From assembly GCA_013042165.1 (NCBI GenBank), contig JABDQT010000110.1, forward strand, positions 1 to 6,868: a stretch of DNA of 6,868 nucleotides, given 5' to 3'. This stretch comes from Kiritimatiellales bacterium (GTDB lineage: Bacteria; Verrucomicrobiota; Kiritimatiellia; Kiritimatiellales; Pontiellaceae). How positions within the stretch are numbered: the first letter of the stretch is position 1; each line of letters starts with the position of its first letter. A program made the position numbers and the translations under genes. The notes beneath the pieces are model-generated. The model was not told the DNA's origin and did not search any database. It saw only the letters and a program-made list of their open reading frames with translations. This document shows positions 1 to 6,562 of this stretch, one piece after another.

Positions 1-92
1 AAGAACTCGGTTTCCAATGGCTCGGGCTATGCCGTTCCCCCATCACCGGCCCCGCCGGCAACATTGAATTTCTGGCCTACTGGCAGGCCTAG
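1..92 (+). CDS. tlyA: TlyA-family rRNA (cytidine-2'-O)-methyltransferase, C-terminal end only
   Basis: Only the last 29 codons and the TAG stop (90-92) are present; the first complete codon begins at base 3. The peptide contains LGF, then GL, then SPITGPAGNIEFL, ending AYWQA. The block SPI-x-GP-x-GN-x-EFL close to the C-terminus is characteristic of TlyA/hemolysin A-type proteins, which combine an N-terminal S4 RNA-binding domain with an RrmJ/FtsJ-like methyltransferase domain. In studied members the enzyme methylates the 2'-O of cytidines in 16S and/or 23S rRNA using S-adenosylmethionine. The S4 domain and the SAM-binding and catalytic residues lie outside the window, so intactness cannot be judged. 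The next gene starts 17 nt downstream on the same strand and could be cotranscribed. The family call rests on this short tail alone. Confidence 0.8.
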   Translation, partial: ELGFQWLGLCRSPITGPAGNIEFLAYWQA

Positions 93-95
93 AAG

Positions 96-101
96 AAAGG
101 A
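96..101 (+). promoter_or_regulatory. Ribosome binding site of the SGNH hydrolase gene
   Basis: AAAGGA ends 8 nt before the ATG at 110. This is a good Shine-Dalgarno match at normal spacing and supports that start over later methionines. Confidence 0.7.
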
Positions 102-109
102 CAGTTATT

Positions 110-847
110 ATGAGAACAATCGTACTATCAGCATGCCTGGCGCTCGTCTTCAGCTCCATGAACAAACCCTGCCTCGCGCAGGACTCCGGAGTGGATAGCG
201 CCAAGCCGTATCGCAGCCCCGAGCGTTTTGAAAAAGCAATCCAGCGCTTTGAGGCCGCGGATCAGCAACAACCACCTCCACAGGGCGCCATCGTTTGTAT
301 CGGCAGTTCGAGCATGCGGTTTTGGCATGAAACCATCGCCGTCGATCTGGCTCCGTTGACGATCATTCCGCGCGGCTTCGGAGGAAGCAACATGAACGAT
401 GCGCTTCATTATGCCGATAGAATCGTGCTGCCCTACAGCCCCCGGGCCATCGTGGTGTACGAAGGCGACAATGATGTGGCTCAGGGCGTTTCCCCCGAAC
501 AAATTTTGAGCACGCTTCGAAAATTCGTCGATAAGGTGCACACGCGGTTTCCGGAATGCCGCATATACTTTTTGTCCGTAAAACCGAGCATCAAGCGCTG
601 GCACCTGTGGTCCAGGATGCAAGAGGTCAACAGGCTCATTGCAGCGGAGTGCGCGAAGGACAAGCGGCTTGCTTTTGTGGATGTTGCGACCGGCATGCTG
701 AACGCCGAAGGCGAACCCATCAAGAATCTCTTCAAGAAGGATGATCTGCACATGACGGAAGAGGGTTATGTGGTCTGGAAAGACGCATTAAGGCCGGTAT
801 TGATGGATGCGGAGCTTCGATATGAGTCCAAGAAGCCTGCCGAATGA
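110..847 (+). CDS. Secreted SGNH/GDSL-type hydrolase (lipase/esterase-like)
   Basis: This is a 245-residue protein. Residues 1-23 look like a Sec signal peptide: R2, a hydrophobic core IVLSACLALVF, and a possible cleavage site after CLA (21-23). The product should therefore act in the periplasm or outside the cell. The SGNH blocks are visible in order. Block I is IGSSS, with G65 and likely nucleophile S67, so the classical GDS is replaced by GSS. Block II is RGFGGS (88-93). Block III is G119-D-N121-D122. Block V is D211-D-L-H214, giving the Asp/His of the triad. Family members cleave ester bonds of lipids, acetylated sugars or other acyl esters; the substrate here cannot be told. The length is normal for a single-domain member. 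The gene follows the tlyA end by 17 nt with its own good ribosome binding site. No rho-independent terminator is evident after it. Confidence 0.85.
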   Translation: MRTIVLSACLALVFSSMNKPCLAQDSGVDSAKPYRSPERFEKAIQRFEAADQQQPPPQGAIVCIGSSSMRFWHETIAVDLAPLTIIPRGFGGSNMNDALHYADRIVLPYSPRAIVVYEGDNDVAQGVSPEQILSTLRKFVDKVHTRFPECRIYFLSVKPSIKRWHLWSRMQEVNRLIAAECAKDKRLAFVDVATGMLNAEGEPIKNLFKKDDLHMTEEGYVVWKDALRPVLMDAELRYESKKPAE

Positions 848-1031
848 CTTGATGCAAAAGAGCAGGCATCCAAAAATGAGCTGAATACGACCGACAAACC
901 CGTGCCTCTGCGTAGCGGTTAGTAGGGCTCAACTTATTCCATAGAGCAATATCATGATTCCCGCATGGGTGGGTTCAACGCCGCATACAAGGCACTTGAA
1001 CCCGCCGGAAATAGTTCGTACGCTCTTGCGG
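848..1031 (+). other. Intergenic region before the dCMP deaminase gene
   Basis: About 184 nt without a convincing gene. It holds a perfect 8-bp inverted repeat (971-978 and 996-1003). A weak hairpin pairs GCCTGC (835-840, inside the end of the upstream gene) with GCAGGC (862-867); it has a 21-nt loop and no T-run, so it is not a terminator. A frame open from 954 runs into the dCMP deaminase and could extend it by 26 residues. I see no strong promoter, tRNA or riboswitch. Confidence 0.5.
971..1003. repeat. Inverted repeat GGGTTCAA-N17-TTGAACCC
   Basis: The perfect 8-bp arms lie at 971-978 and 996-1003 and are separated by 17 nt. The element ends 28 nt before the preferred dCMP deaminase start. 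It could be a transcription-factor operator or an RNA hairpin in the leader. If translation begins at 954 instead, it lies within the coding sequence. Confidence 0.5.
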
Positions 1032-1505
1032 ATGAATCAGGAACCGACCAAGCGCCCGGACTGGGACGAATATTTCATGGATATCGCGCATGTGGTTTCG
1101 ACGCGTGGAAACTGCTGCCGCCGCAAGGTCGCGGCCGTCATCGTGCGCGACAAGCGCATCATTTCCACGGGCTACAACGGGACTCCGCGCGGTATCGACA
1201 ACTGCTATGAAGGCGGCTGTCCGCGCTGCGCGTCCGATGCGCCTTCGGGCGGCAATCTGGGTGAATGCATCTGCGCCCATGCCGAGGAAAACGCGATCGT
1301 GCAGGCGGCCTACCACGGTATCAGCGTGAGTGAGGGCGTGCTTTACTGCACCCTCAGCCCCTGCCTGATGTGTACCAAAATGATTATTAACGCAGGCATC
1401 CGTGAAGTGGTCTACGAAACCGAATACCACTTTACGGAGCAGGCCCGCGGTCTGTTTGCAACGGCCCATGTGACCTGCAGACAATTCATGAGGGAATCCG
1501 TATGA
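1032..1505 (+). CDS. Deoxycytidylate (dCMP) deaminase
   Basis: The product is 157 residues if translation starts at the ATG at 1032. It is a zinc-dependent cytidine-deaminase-fold enzyme converting dCMP to dUMP, the precursor of dTMP. The motif H83-A-E85-E-N supplies a zinc ligand and the catalytic proton-shuttling glutamate. P-C111-L-M-C114 supplies the other two zinc ligands. The N-terminus RPDWDEYFMDIA, followed by CRRKVAAVIV and GYNGTPRGI, is typical of ComEB/dCMP deaminases. An extra cysteine cluster (C58, C63, C66, then C79 and C81) precedes the active-site histidine and suggests a second, structural metal site. I chose 1032 because family members usually begin shortly before the RPxWDEYFM block. 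An upstream start at 954 would add 26 residues of unfamiliar sequence. Neither start has a strong Shine-Dalgarno. The stop codon overlaps the kdsB start (ATGA, 1502-1505). Confidence 0.9.
   Translation: MNQEPTKRPDWDEYFMDIAHVVSTRGNCCRRKVAAVIVRDKRIISTGYNGTPRGIDNCYEGGCPRCASDAPSGGNLGECICAHAEENAIVQAAYHGISVSEGVLYCTLSPCLMCTKMIINAGIREVVYETEYHFTEQARGLFATAHVTCRQFMRESV
1491..1505 (+). promoter_or_regulatory. ATGA stop/start overlap with kdsB ribosome binding site
   Basis: The TGA of the dCMP deaminase (1503-1505) overlaps the ATG of kdsB (1502-1504). A purine-rich AGGGA (1491-1495) lies 6 nt before that ATG, inside the deaminase coding sequence. This is the standard arrangement for translational coupling in an operon. 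Confidence 0.8.
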
Positions 1506-2248
1506 AGATCGCAGGAGTCATTCCATCGCGCTGGGGATCAACCCGTTTCCCGGGCAAGAGCCTTGCTATCCTGTCCGGCAAACCGATGATTCAATGGGTG
1601 GTTGAGCGCGTGAGACAGGCGAAAAAGCTGGATGCCGTGATGGTTGCCACGGACGATTCGCGCATTGCCGATTGTGTTGAAGCACTGGGCCTGCCGGGCG
1701 TACAGGTGGCCATGACGCGGTCGGACCACCCCACCGGAACCGATCGTATTGCGGAGGCCATCGAAACACTCGATGTTGATGCGGTGATCAATGTACAGGG
1801 CGACGAACCGCTGATCGACCCGGCGCTGATTGATGAGCTTGCGGGGGTCATTGCGTCCGGCGAATGGGACATGGCTACCGCCGCAACACCGATCGAAGAC
1901 GAAGACCAGATCGCGGATCCATCGGTCGTGAAGGCGCTCTTCAACCGCCACGGACAGGCACTCTATTTTTCTCGTTCCGTGATTCCGCACATCCGCGAAC
2001 CCGAAGACGTATCGCCCGAAGGTGTCTATTGGCGGCATATCGGCATCTATGCCTACCAGCGGGATTACCTGCTGAAACTCGTGGCGGAGCCGCCCTGCGC
2101 ACTCGAAAACCTGGAGAAGCTCGAACAGTTGCGCGCGCTTGATATGGGCTGCCGCATGAAGGTAATCAAAACGCGGGACTTCGGCATCGGCGTCGATACC
2201 CCCGAAGATGTCGCCAAGGCGGAAGCATTGCTGGCGAAACTAAAATGA
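1502..2248 (+). CDS. kdsB: 3-deoxy-manno-octulosonate cytidylyltransferase (CMP-Kdo synthetase)
   Basis: A 248-residue cytosolic enzyme that activates Kdo: CTP + Kdo gives CMP-Kdo + pyrophosphate. CMP-Kdo is the donor for attaching Kdo to lipid A in LPS. The nucleotide-binding N-terminus reads IPSRWGSTRFPGKSL (residues 7-21). It is followed by VATDD, MTRSDHPTGTDRIAEA, the metal-binding VQGDEP block with D101, YFSRSVIP, the RHIGIYAY block, LEKLEQLRAL, and near the end GVDTPEDV with the second metal-ligand region at D232. All blocks align well with E. coli KdsB from memory, and the length is nearly identical, so it looks intact. It is translationally coupled to the upstream dCMP deaminase and followed 81 nt later by kdsA, the preceding biosynthetic step. 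Kdo rather than a related sugar is the best substrate guess, given the adjacent kdsA. Confidence 0.95.
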   Translation: MKIAGVIPSRWGSTRFPGKSLAILSGKPMIQWVVERVRQAKKLDAVMVATDDSRIADCVEALGLPGVQVAMTRSDHPTGTDRIAEAIETLDVDAVINVQGDEPLIDPALIDELAGVIASGEWDMATAATPIEDEDQIADPSVVKALFNRHGQALYFSRSVIPHIREPEDVSPEGVYWRHIGIYAYQRDYLLKLVAEPPCALENLEKLEQLRALDMGCRMKVIKTRDFGIGVDTPEDVAKAEALLAKLK

Positions 2249-2257
2249 TCTATAGAT
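2248..2257. repeat. 10-bp palindrome ATCTATAGAT at the kdsB stop
   Basis: A perfect 10-bp palindrome starts on the last base of the kdsB TGA stop. With no loop it is unlikely to be a terminator. It may be a protein site or chance. Confidence 0.3.
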
Positions 2258-2280
2258 TTCCCCGATTAGAAGGATTTCCA

Positions 2281-2307
2281 ATCTGCGGAATCCGTGTACT
2301 CTGTGGA
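2281..2307 (+). repeat. Three degenerate 9-bp tandem units between kdsB and kdsA
   Basis: ATCTGCGGA (2281-2289), ATCCGTGTA (2290-2298) and CTCTGTGGA (2299-2307) lie head to tail. They share the pattern (A/C)TCYGYG(G/T)A. GAATCC (2288-2293) and GGATTC (2305-2310) also form a short inverted repeat within it. The unit ends 22 nt before the kdsA ATG, so it sits in the kdsA leader. Confidence 0.6.
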
Positions 2308-2317
2308 TTCAATAAAC

Positions 2318-2322
2318 AGGAA
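2318..2322 (+). promoter_or_regulatory. Ribosome binding site of kdsA
   Basis: AGGAA ends 7 nt before the ATG at 2330. This decides that start over the in-frame GTG at 2294, which would place the tandem repeat inside the protein and has no such site. Confidence 0.7.
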
Positions 2323-2329
2323 GCATTCA

Positions 2330-3145
2330 ATGACCAAGACCATCAATGTTAAGGGTGTTAAATTCGGCGGAAAGAACCCGCTGGCGATGATTGCGGGACC
2401 GTGCGTGATTGAGAGCCGGGAAGGCTGCATGGCGATTGCCGACAAACTGGTAAAGCTCTCGAAGCGGCAGCATATTCCGTTCGTATTCAAGGCCTCCTAC
2501 GACAAGGCCAACCGCACGTCGATCAACTCCTACCGAGGTCCCGGCATCTCCAAGGGTCTGGAGATTCTGGCCGAGATCAAAGAAAAGTATAATGTTCCCG
2601 TATTGACCGACGTCCACAGCGTCGAAGAAGTCCACATTGCTTCCAAGGTGGTCGACATCATTCAGCTGCCGGCCTTCATGATCCGTCAGACCGACTTCGT
2701 GGTGGCGGCCGGTGAGAGCGGTGCGGTGGTGAACGTCAAGAAAGCGCAGTTTGCCGCGCCGTGGGATATGGCCAATGTCGTCAAAAAGATCGAATCAACG
2801 GGCAACACCAAAATCCTGCTTACCGAACGTGGGGCGTCCTTCGGCTATAACACCCTGGTGGCCGACATGCGCAGCCTGATTATCATGCGGGAGATGGGCT
2901 ATCCGGTCATCTTCGATGCCACCCATTCCGTTCAGTCGCCCGGCGGCCAGGGCGATACCTCCGGCGGCGACGGGCGTTTTGCCCCCTATCTCGCCAGAGG
3001 CGCCGCCGCGGTCGGCGTGGACGGCATGTTTATTGAAACGCACCCCGATCCCGCCAACGCCCTCTCCGACGGACCCAATATGATTCCGCTTCAGGATCTC
3101 TCCAGGCTGTGGAAAAAACTGGATGCGATCGATCGGATTCGGTAG
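2330..3145 (+). CDS. kdsA: 3-deoxy-8-phosphooctulonate synthase (Kdo-8-P synthase), metal-dependent type
   Basis: A 271-residue cytosolic TIM-barrel aldolase that condenses phosphoenolpyruvate with D-arabinose-5-phosphate to Kdo-8-phosphate, the committed step of Kdo synthesis. Visible blocks are IAGPCVIES, FKASYDKANRTS followed by SYRGPG, a TDVH block, QLPAFMIRQTD, NVKKAQFAAPWDM, LTERGASFGYN, FDATHSVQSPGGQGD, and FIETHPDP followed by ALSDGPN. The putative metal ligands are C25, H199, E236 and D247. Their spacing (174, 37 and 11 residues) is the same as that of the Aquifex aeolicus ligands C11, H185, E222 and D233. The E. coli metal-independent enzyme has Asn at the Cys position. The start at 2330 is supported by the AGGAA site. 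kdsB lies upstream on the same strand, and a convergent SNF2 gene ends 55 nt downstream. The length is normal and no lesion is seen. Confidence 0.95.
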   Translation: MTKTINVKGVKFGGKNPLAMIAGPCVIESREGCMAIADKLVKLSKRQHIPFVFKASYDKANRTSINSYRGPGISKGLEILAEIKEKYNVPVLTDVHSVEEVHIASKVVDIIQLPAFMIRQTDFVVAAGESGAVVNVKKAQFAAPWDMANVVKKIESTGNTKILLTERGASFGYNTLVADMRSLIIMREMGYPVIFDATHSVQSPGGQGDTSGGDGRFAPYLARGAAAVGVDGMFIETHPDPANALSDGPNMIPLQDLSRLWKKLDAIDRIR

Positions 3146-3200
3146 GAGCGCGTGTCCTCAGGCATCCGCCGCGGCGCGAAATTTCTGGACGCCCTGCCTG
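3146..3200. other. Convergent intergenic gap between kdsA and the SNF2 gene
   Basis: These 55 nt separate two genes meeting stop to stop. They contain a perfect 10-bp palindrome CGCCGCGGCG (3167-3176). A poor imperfect pairing (CAGGCA near 3159 with TGCCTG near 3197) has a long loop and no T-run. No canonical rho-independent terminator is visible on either strand. Confidence 0.4.
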
Positions 3201-6200
3201 CTATAAACTGAGCAATTCCTGCACGTCTTCCCAAGTCAGCTTCTGCATCACCTGCTCATCGGTGGTGAGCGTGGAATCGATGATGCCTTTTTTATGATCC
3301 TGCATGGCCACGACCTTTTCCTCGACGGTCCCCTTGGTGATCAGTTTGACGCTGTAGACGGTGCGTTTCTGACCAATGCGATGGGCGCGGTCGGTGGCCT
3401 GGTCCTCGACAGCCGGGTTCCACCATGGATCGAAATGAATAACCATGTCCGCACCGGTCAGATTCAGGCCGGTACCGCCGGCTTTCAGGCTCATAAGGAA
3501 AACTGGAATGGAGTGGTCTTTATTGAATTTGCGCACGACATCCTGCCGATCTTTCGTGCTGCCATCGAGGTAGGCATATTTTAATTTGCGCTGGTCCATT
3601 TCCCTTTTCAGAATGGCCAGCATGGACGTGAACTGGCTGAAAACGAGTACGCGGTGCTTGCTGTCCATCGCTTCGTCGAGCAGCTCGAAGAACAGCTCCA
3701 TTTTGGCGGAGGGATGTTTGCTATCCACGCCCTCGAGCTTCAGCAGATCGATATGGTTGCAGGTCTGCCGCAGACGCAGCAGCGTTTTGAGAATCTCCAT
3801 GCGGCTCTTGTTGAACCCGTCCTTCTCCACCATTTCACTGATCTTGGACTTGGAGTCCTCGAGCAGTTGCTTGTAGACCTTGTGCTGATCCTGCGTGAGC
3901 TTGCAGGGCGCAATACGCTCGATCTTCGGCGGCAAATCCTTCGCCACCTGCTTCTTGAGGCGACGCAGCATAAACGGGTGCAGCTTGCGACGCAGTTTCA
4001 TCTGTGCATAGTCGCCCTCCGCCCCCCCATTCAGGATGGGCAGCTCATAGTATTCCCGGAAATCCCTGTGGTGCCCGAGATAGCCCGGCATCAGGAAGTC
4101 CATGATCGACCACAGATCGGTCACCCCGTTCTCGATCGGCGTACCCGTGAGCACCAACCGGTGGTCGGCCTTGATTTTTTTGGCGGCCAACGCGTTCTGG
4201 GTTGAACGGTTCTTGATGTGCTGGGCCTCGTCGAGAATCGCAATGGAATAGGTAAACTCCAGATGTTTTTCGATATCGCGGCGCATGAGGGCGTAGGAGG
4301 TGATCACCAGATCCGTTTTATCAATCTTCTTCCACCGGCGGTGGCGCTCGGTTCCATGAAGAATGAGCACCTTGAGATTGGGCGTAAATCTGGACGCCTC
4401 CTCGTGCCAGTTTTCCACGAGACTGGTGGGGCAAATGATCAACGCCGGCTTGCGTTGATGCGACTCATCCGACCGTCCCAACTGAATCCACGCCAGAGTC
4501 TGGATTGTTTTTCCCAGACCCATTTCATCCGCCAGAATTCCACAAAAACCGCGTTTTTCGAGAAAGCGCAGCCAGTTGACTCCTTCATGCTGATAGGTGC
4601 GCAGGGTTCCCTTCAGGCGGGGGCTCAGTTGCACCGGTTCAACCGAATCCTGTGTGTTCTGGCGCTTGGCACTTTCAATCCACGAGGGGGTCGCCTTGAT
4701 ATCAATCCCGTCCAGGGCGGTGAGCGACGACTCGACATAGCCGCCGTAGACATGGCTCATCCGGAAGGACTCGGGTTTATCGCCCGTACCGATGGCGCAA
4801 TCCTGGAAAACCTCCTGCGCCTGCAGGATGGCGTCACCGTCAAGCAGAATGGTCCGGCCGTTGCGCTGAATGAATGAATCGCCTTTCATCAAGGCGCTCT
4901 GGATATCGCGCTCGGAAATGCTGGCCGTGCCGGCATCGTACTCATAACTGACGTCAAAATAGTCGCCCGTCTCGGCCTCATCGACATGCACGATCGGCAT
5001 GACATAGTCGGCCGACTCCGCAAACGGCTTGACGCGTCCCTCGAGCTCCACCTGCCATCCGAAGCGGCGAATCTGCGGAACGCCCGTTCCCAGGAAATTC
5101 AGCACTTCGCGCGGCCCCACGATATTCCGCAGCGTATCGCCTGCGCGACCGACAAAACCCACGGTCTCCATTTTTTCAACGGCCTCCTTTTCGGCCGTCA
5201 TATTGCGGATGCGGTAGCGCAGCAGGTCGGTCGGGTCGGGGATGGCGAAGTTTCCTCGCATGTCCGCGCGTCCGGCAATCAGTTCCACTTCATCGTTGTA
5301 GCGGGCATACAGCTTGGCCGCCAGTGATGCCGGACTGCCTTTGACCACAAGACGGAAGGCGGGCTTGGCGGGTTTCATATGGAACAGTTCGGGGGTGATG
5401 TCTGTGCGCACTTCCATCACTTTTTCAATCTGCGACAGCTCGGTCATCAGGAACGCCGGCACCCCTTCGCGCGAAATGGTTGTTTCACCGCGGTAAATAT
5501 TCTGCAGCGCCGGAGGCAGTATGCTGCTGACCGGCCAGAACTGCCCCGCACTGTAAATCCATCCCGAGCTGCTTCCAATGATGTATGCGGAATCCTCTTC
5601 GTCCAGACCATCGGGAAGCGTGGTCGTAAGGCGCAGCAGCAGTTCGCCATTCTCCCGGTTCATGTCCATTTGCATGGCCATGTCCAGCATGCCGCCATTG
5701 ACCGGACAGCCATCCTCTCTGCCCTTCTGATGAACCACATGCCCGTGGCTTGCACGCAGCAGATTGATCAGATCATAGACGGACAGCTGCGGCATACTTT
5801 TGAGCGCCCCCCTGGATACATCCTCAAACAACCTGAGAACCGTCTCGTCGCGGCGGCTAAATGAAAACGGCACATCGGTGGGCGCATCCGAAACCGAAAC
5901 CCGGGCTTTGTCGTATTCAATCGATAGGTGCGTGCTGATTTTCCCGCCCGGCAACTGTTCGAGCCAGTTTTCGGCCAGCTCGACAATCAGGCGAGCCTTG
6001 ACCGCACCCGGTGCACTCTTTCCGACCCGCTGGATACGAGACCCTTCAACCGCCTTGGCAATACGATCGATACGACTGGTCTCGGCTATCACATTCGGGT
6101 TGTGCGCGGGATCGGAGTTGCGGCGGATCACCTCCAGCCCCATGGCTACGAGATGCGAGCAGATCAACCCCCGCTCCTGGTTATCGCGGCAGGGACAGTG

Positions 6201-6449
6201 GTTTTCCACCAACCCGTTCTTCAACACCTCGAACTTGCTGCGCATGCCCCGCGGCCCAAGATTCAGTAAGCCGGTGATATATGGATGATCATAGGACACT
6301 TTCTCCACAACACCGCGCTCGAACAGCGCCTTGCCGTCCCGATATGCCCGCCATCCGGCCCAGTCCTTCAGCTTCTTCTTCGTATATGGAAGATTCTCCC
6401 GCATGCGCCTGTTTCCACCCTCGTCAAAAAAGGTAACCATTTTCTCCAT
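3201..6449 (-). CDS. SNF2-family DNA-dependent ATPase/helicase with N-terminal SWIM zinc finger
   Basis: About 1082 residues from the ATG at 6447-6449, or 1088 from a GTG at 6467. A SWIM zinc finger near the N-terminus reads C85-P-C87-x9-C97-S-H99, likely for nucleic acid or protein binding. Residues of about 120-600 show no motif I recognise. The two RecA-like lobes follow from about 610: a YQ element, motif I DEMGLGKT with K647, motif Ia [10 protein letters not shown], motif II D740-E741-A-Q, motif [11 protein letters not shown], motif IV LVFSQF (about 931), motif [12 protein letters not shown], and motif [13 protein letters not shown] with R1021 and R1024. All ATPase motifs are intact. Such proteins translocate on duplex DNA and remodel protein-DNA complexes; the bacterial role of this subclass is poorly defined. 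No nuclease or methyltransferase partner lies in the window, so nothing marks it as a defence gene. The start is ambiguous because of a 9-bp tandem duplication. It is divergent from panD. Confidence 0.93.
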   Translation of the reverse strand: MEKMVTFFDEGGNRRMRENLPYTKKKLKDWAGWRAYRDGKALFERGVVEKVSYDHPYITGLLNLGPRGMRSKFEVLKNGLVENHCPCRDNQERGLICSHLVAMGLEVIRRNSDPAHNPNVIAETSRIDRIAKAVEGSRIQRVGKSAPGAVKARLIVELAENWLEQLPGGKISTHLSIEYDKARVSVSDAPTDVPFSFSRRDETVLRLFEDVSRGALKSMPQLSVYDLINLLRASHGHVVHQKGREDGCPVNGGMLDMAMQMDMNRENGELLLRLTTTLPDGLDEEDSAYIIGSSSGWIYSAGQFWPVSSILPPALQNIYRGETTISREGVPAFLMTELSQIEKVMEVRTDITPELFHMKPAKPAFRLVVKGSPASLAAKLYARYNDEVELIAGRADMRGNFAIPDPTDLLRYRIRNMTAEKEAVEKMETVGFVGRAGDTLRNIVGPREVLNFLGTGVPQIRRFGWQVELEGRVKPFAESADYVMPIVHVDEAETGDYFDVSYEYDAGTASISERDIQSALMKGDSFIQRNGRTILLDGDAILQAQEVFQDCAIGTGDKPESFRMSHVYGGYVESSLTALDGIDIKATPSWIESAKRQNTQDSVEPVQLSPRLKGTLRTYQHEGVNWLRFLEKRGFCGILADEMGLGKTIQTLAWIQLGRSDESHQRKPALIICPTSLVENWHEEASRFTPNLKVLILHGTERHRRWKKIDKTDLVITSYALMRRDIEKHLEFTYSIAILDEAQHIKNRSTQNALAAKKIKADHRLVLTGTPIENGVTDLWSIMDFLMPGYLGHHRDFREYYELPILNGGAEGDYAQMKLRRKLHPFMLRRLKKQVAKDLPPKIERIAPCKLTQDQHKVYKQLLEDSKSKISEMVEKDGFNKSRMEILKTLLRLRQTCNHIDLLKLEGVDSKHPSAKMELFFELLDEAMDSKHRVLVFSQFTSMLAILKREMDQRKLKYAYLDGSTKDRQDVVRKFNKDHSIPVFLMSLKAGGTGLNLTGADMVIHFDPWWNPAVEDQATDRAHRIGQKRTVYSVKLITKGTVEEKVVAMQDHKKGIIDSTLTTDEQVMQKLTWEDVQELLSL

Positions 6450-6456
6450 TTTCTCC
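6439..6456 (-). repeat. 9-bp tandem duplication across the SNF2 start region
   Basis: On the minus strand the unit GGAGAAAAT occurs twice in tandem, at 6456-6448 and 6447-6439. Each copy gives an ATG (6449 and 6440) with a GGAG only 3 nt upstream. The duplication is in frame (Met-Glu-Lys), so either ATG could serve. An upstream GTG at 6467 has no ribosome binding site. Confidence 0.55.
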
Positions 6457-6495
6457 AGGAACACCACAAAAAACTACGTGTATTCGCAACCAAGC

Positions 6496-6523
6496 TTCAT
6501 AATGTGGCATTATTTGCCTACAA
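6496..6523 (-). promoter_or_regulatory. Weak candidate sigma70-type promoter for the SNF2 gene
   Basis: On the minus strand, TTGTAG (6523-6518) and TATGAA (6501-6496) are separated by 16 nt. They match the -35 and -10 consensus at 3/6 and 4/6 positions. Transcription would start near 6488, about 40 nt before the ATG at 6449. This is by eye only and weak. Confidence 0.25.
6499..6513. repeat. Inverted repeat ATAATG-TGG-CATTAT
   Basis: Perfect 6-bp arms (6499-6504 and 6508-6513) lie around a 3-nt centre. They overlap the candidate SNF2 promoter. This could be an operator half-site pair or chance in AT-rich DNA. Confidence 0.4.
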
Positions 6524-6562
6524 TCATTCAGCACCTCGTTGAAAATCGGCTCAAACAAGTTG

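Noticed and set aside
835..867. GCCTGC/GCAGGC hairpin as a terminator of the SGNH gene
   Set aside because: The stem is only 6 bp with a 21-nt loop, begins inside the coding sequence, and is followed by A-rich rather than T-rich sequence.
852..884. Ten-codon open frame starting at ATG 852
   Set aside because: It is too short, with no ribosome binding site or conservation evidence.
971..978. GGGTTCAA as a possible tRNA T-arm
   Set aside because: No T-stem closes around it and no acceptor or anticodon arms fit. The string instead pairs with TTGAACCC at 996-1003.
996..1024. TTGAAC-N17-TACGCT as a promoter for the dCMP deaminase
   Set aside because: The -10 matches at only 3 of 6 positions, and transcription would start almost at the ATG, leaving no leader.
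128..2038. Minus-strand open frames at 128-751, 975-1484 and 1538-2038
   Set aside because: They are antisense to the SGNH hydrolase, dCMP deaminase and kdsB, whose motifs are clear. No ribosome binding sites or domains support the reverse frames.
3109..3297. 62-residue plus-strand frame across the kdsA end and SNF2 tail
   Set aside because: It overlaps the coding ends of both real genes in another frame and has no recognisable motif.
3654..6288. Several long plus-strand open frames (3654-4205, 4218-4877, 5379-5864, 5800-6288)
   Set aside because: They lie antisense to the SNF2 gene, whose protein shows a full set of conserved motifs. The antisense translations show no recognisable family features and are what GC-rich coding DNA produces on the other strand.
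3201..6449. SNF2 protein as part of an anti-phage system
   Set aside because: Some defence systems use SNF2 helicases, but the flanking genes here are kdsA and panD. No nuclease, methyltransferase or phospholipase-D-type partner is present.
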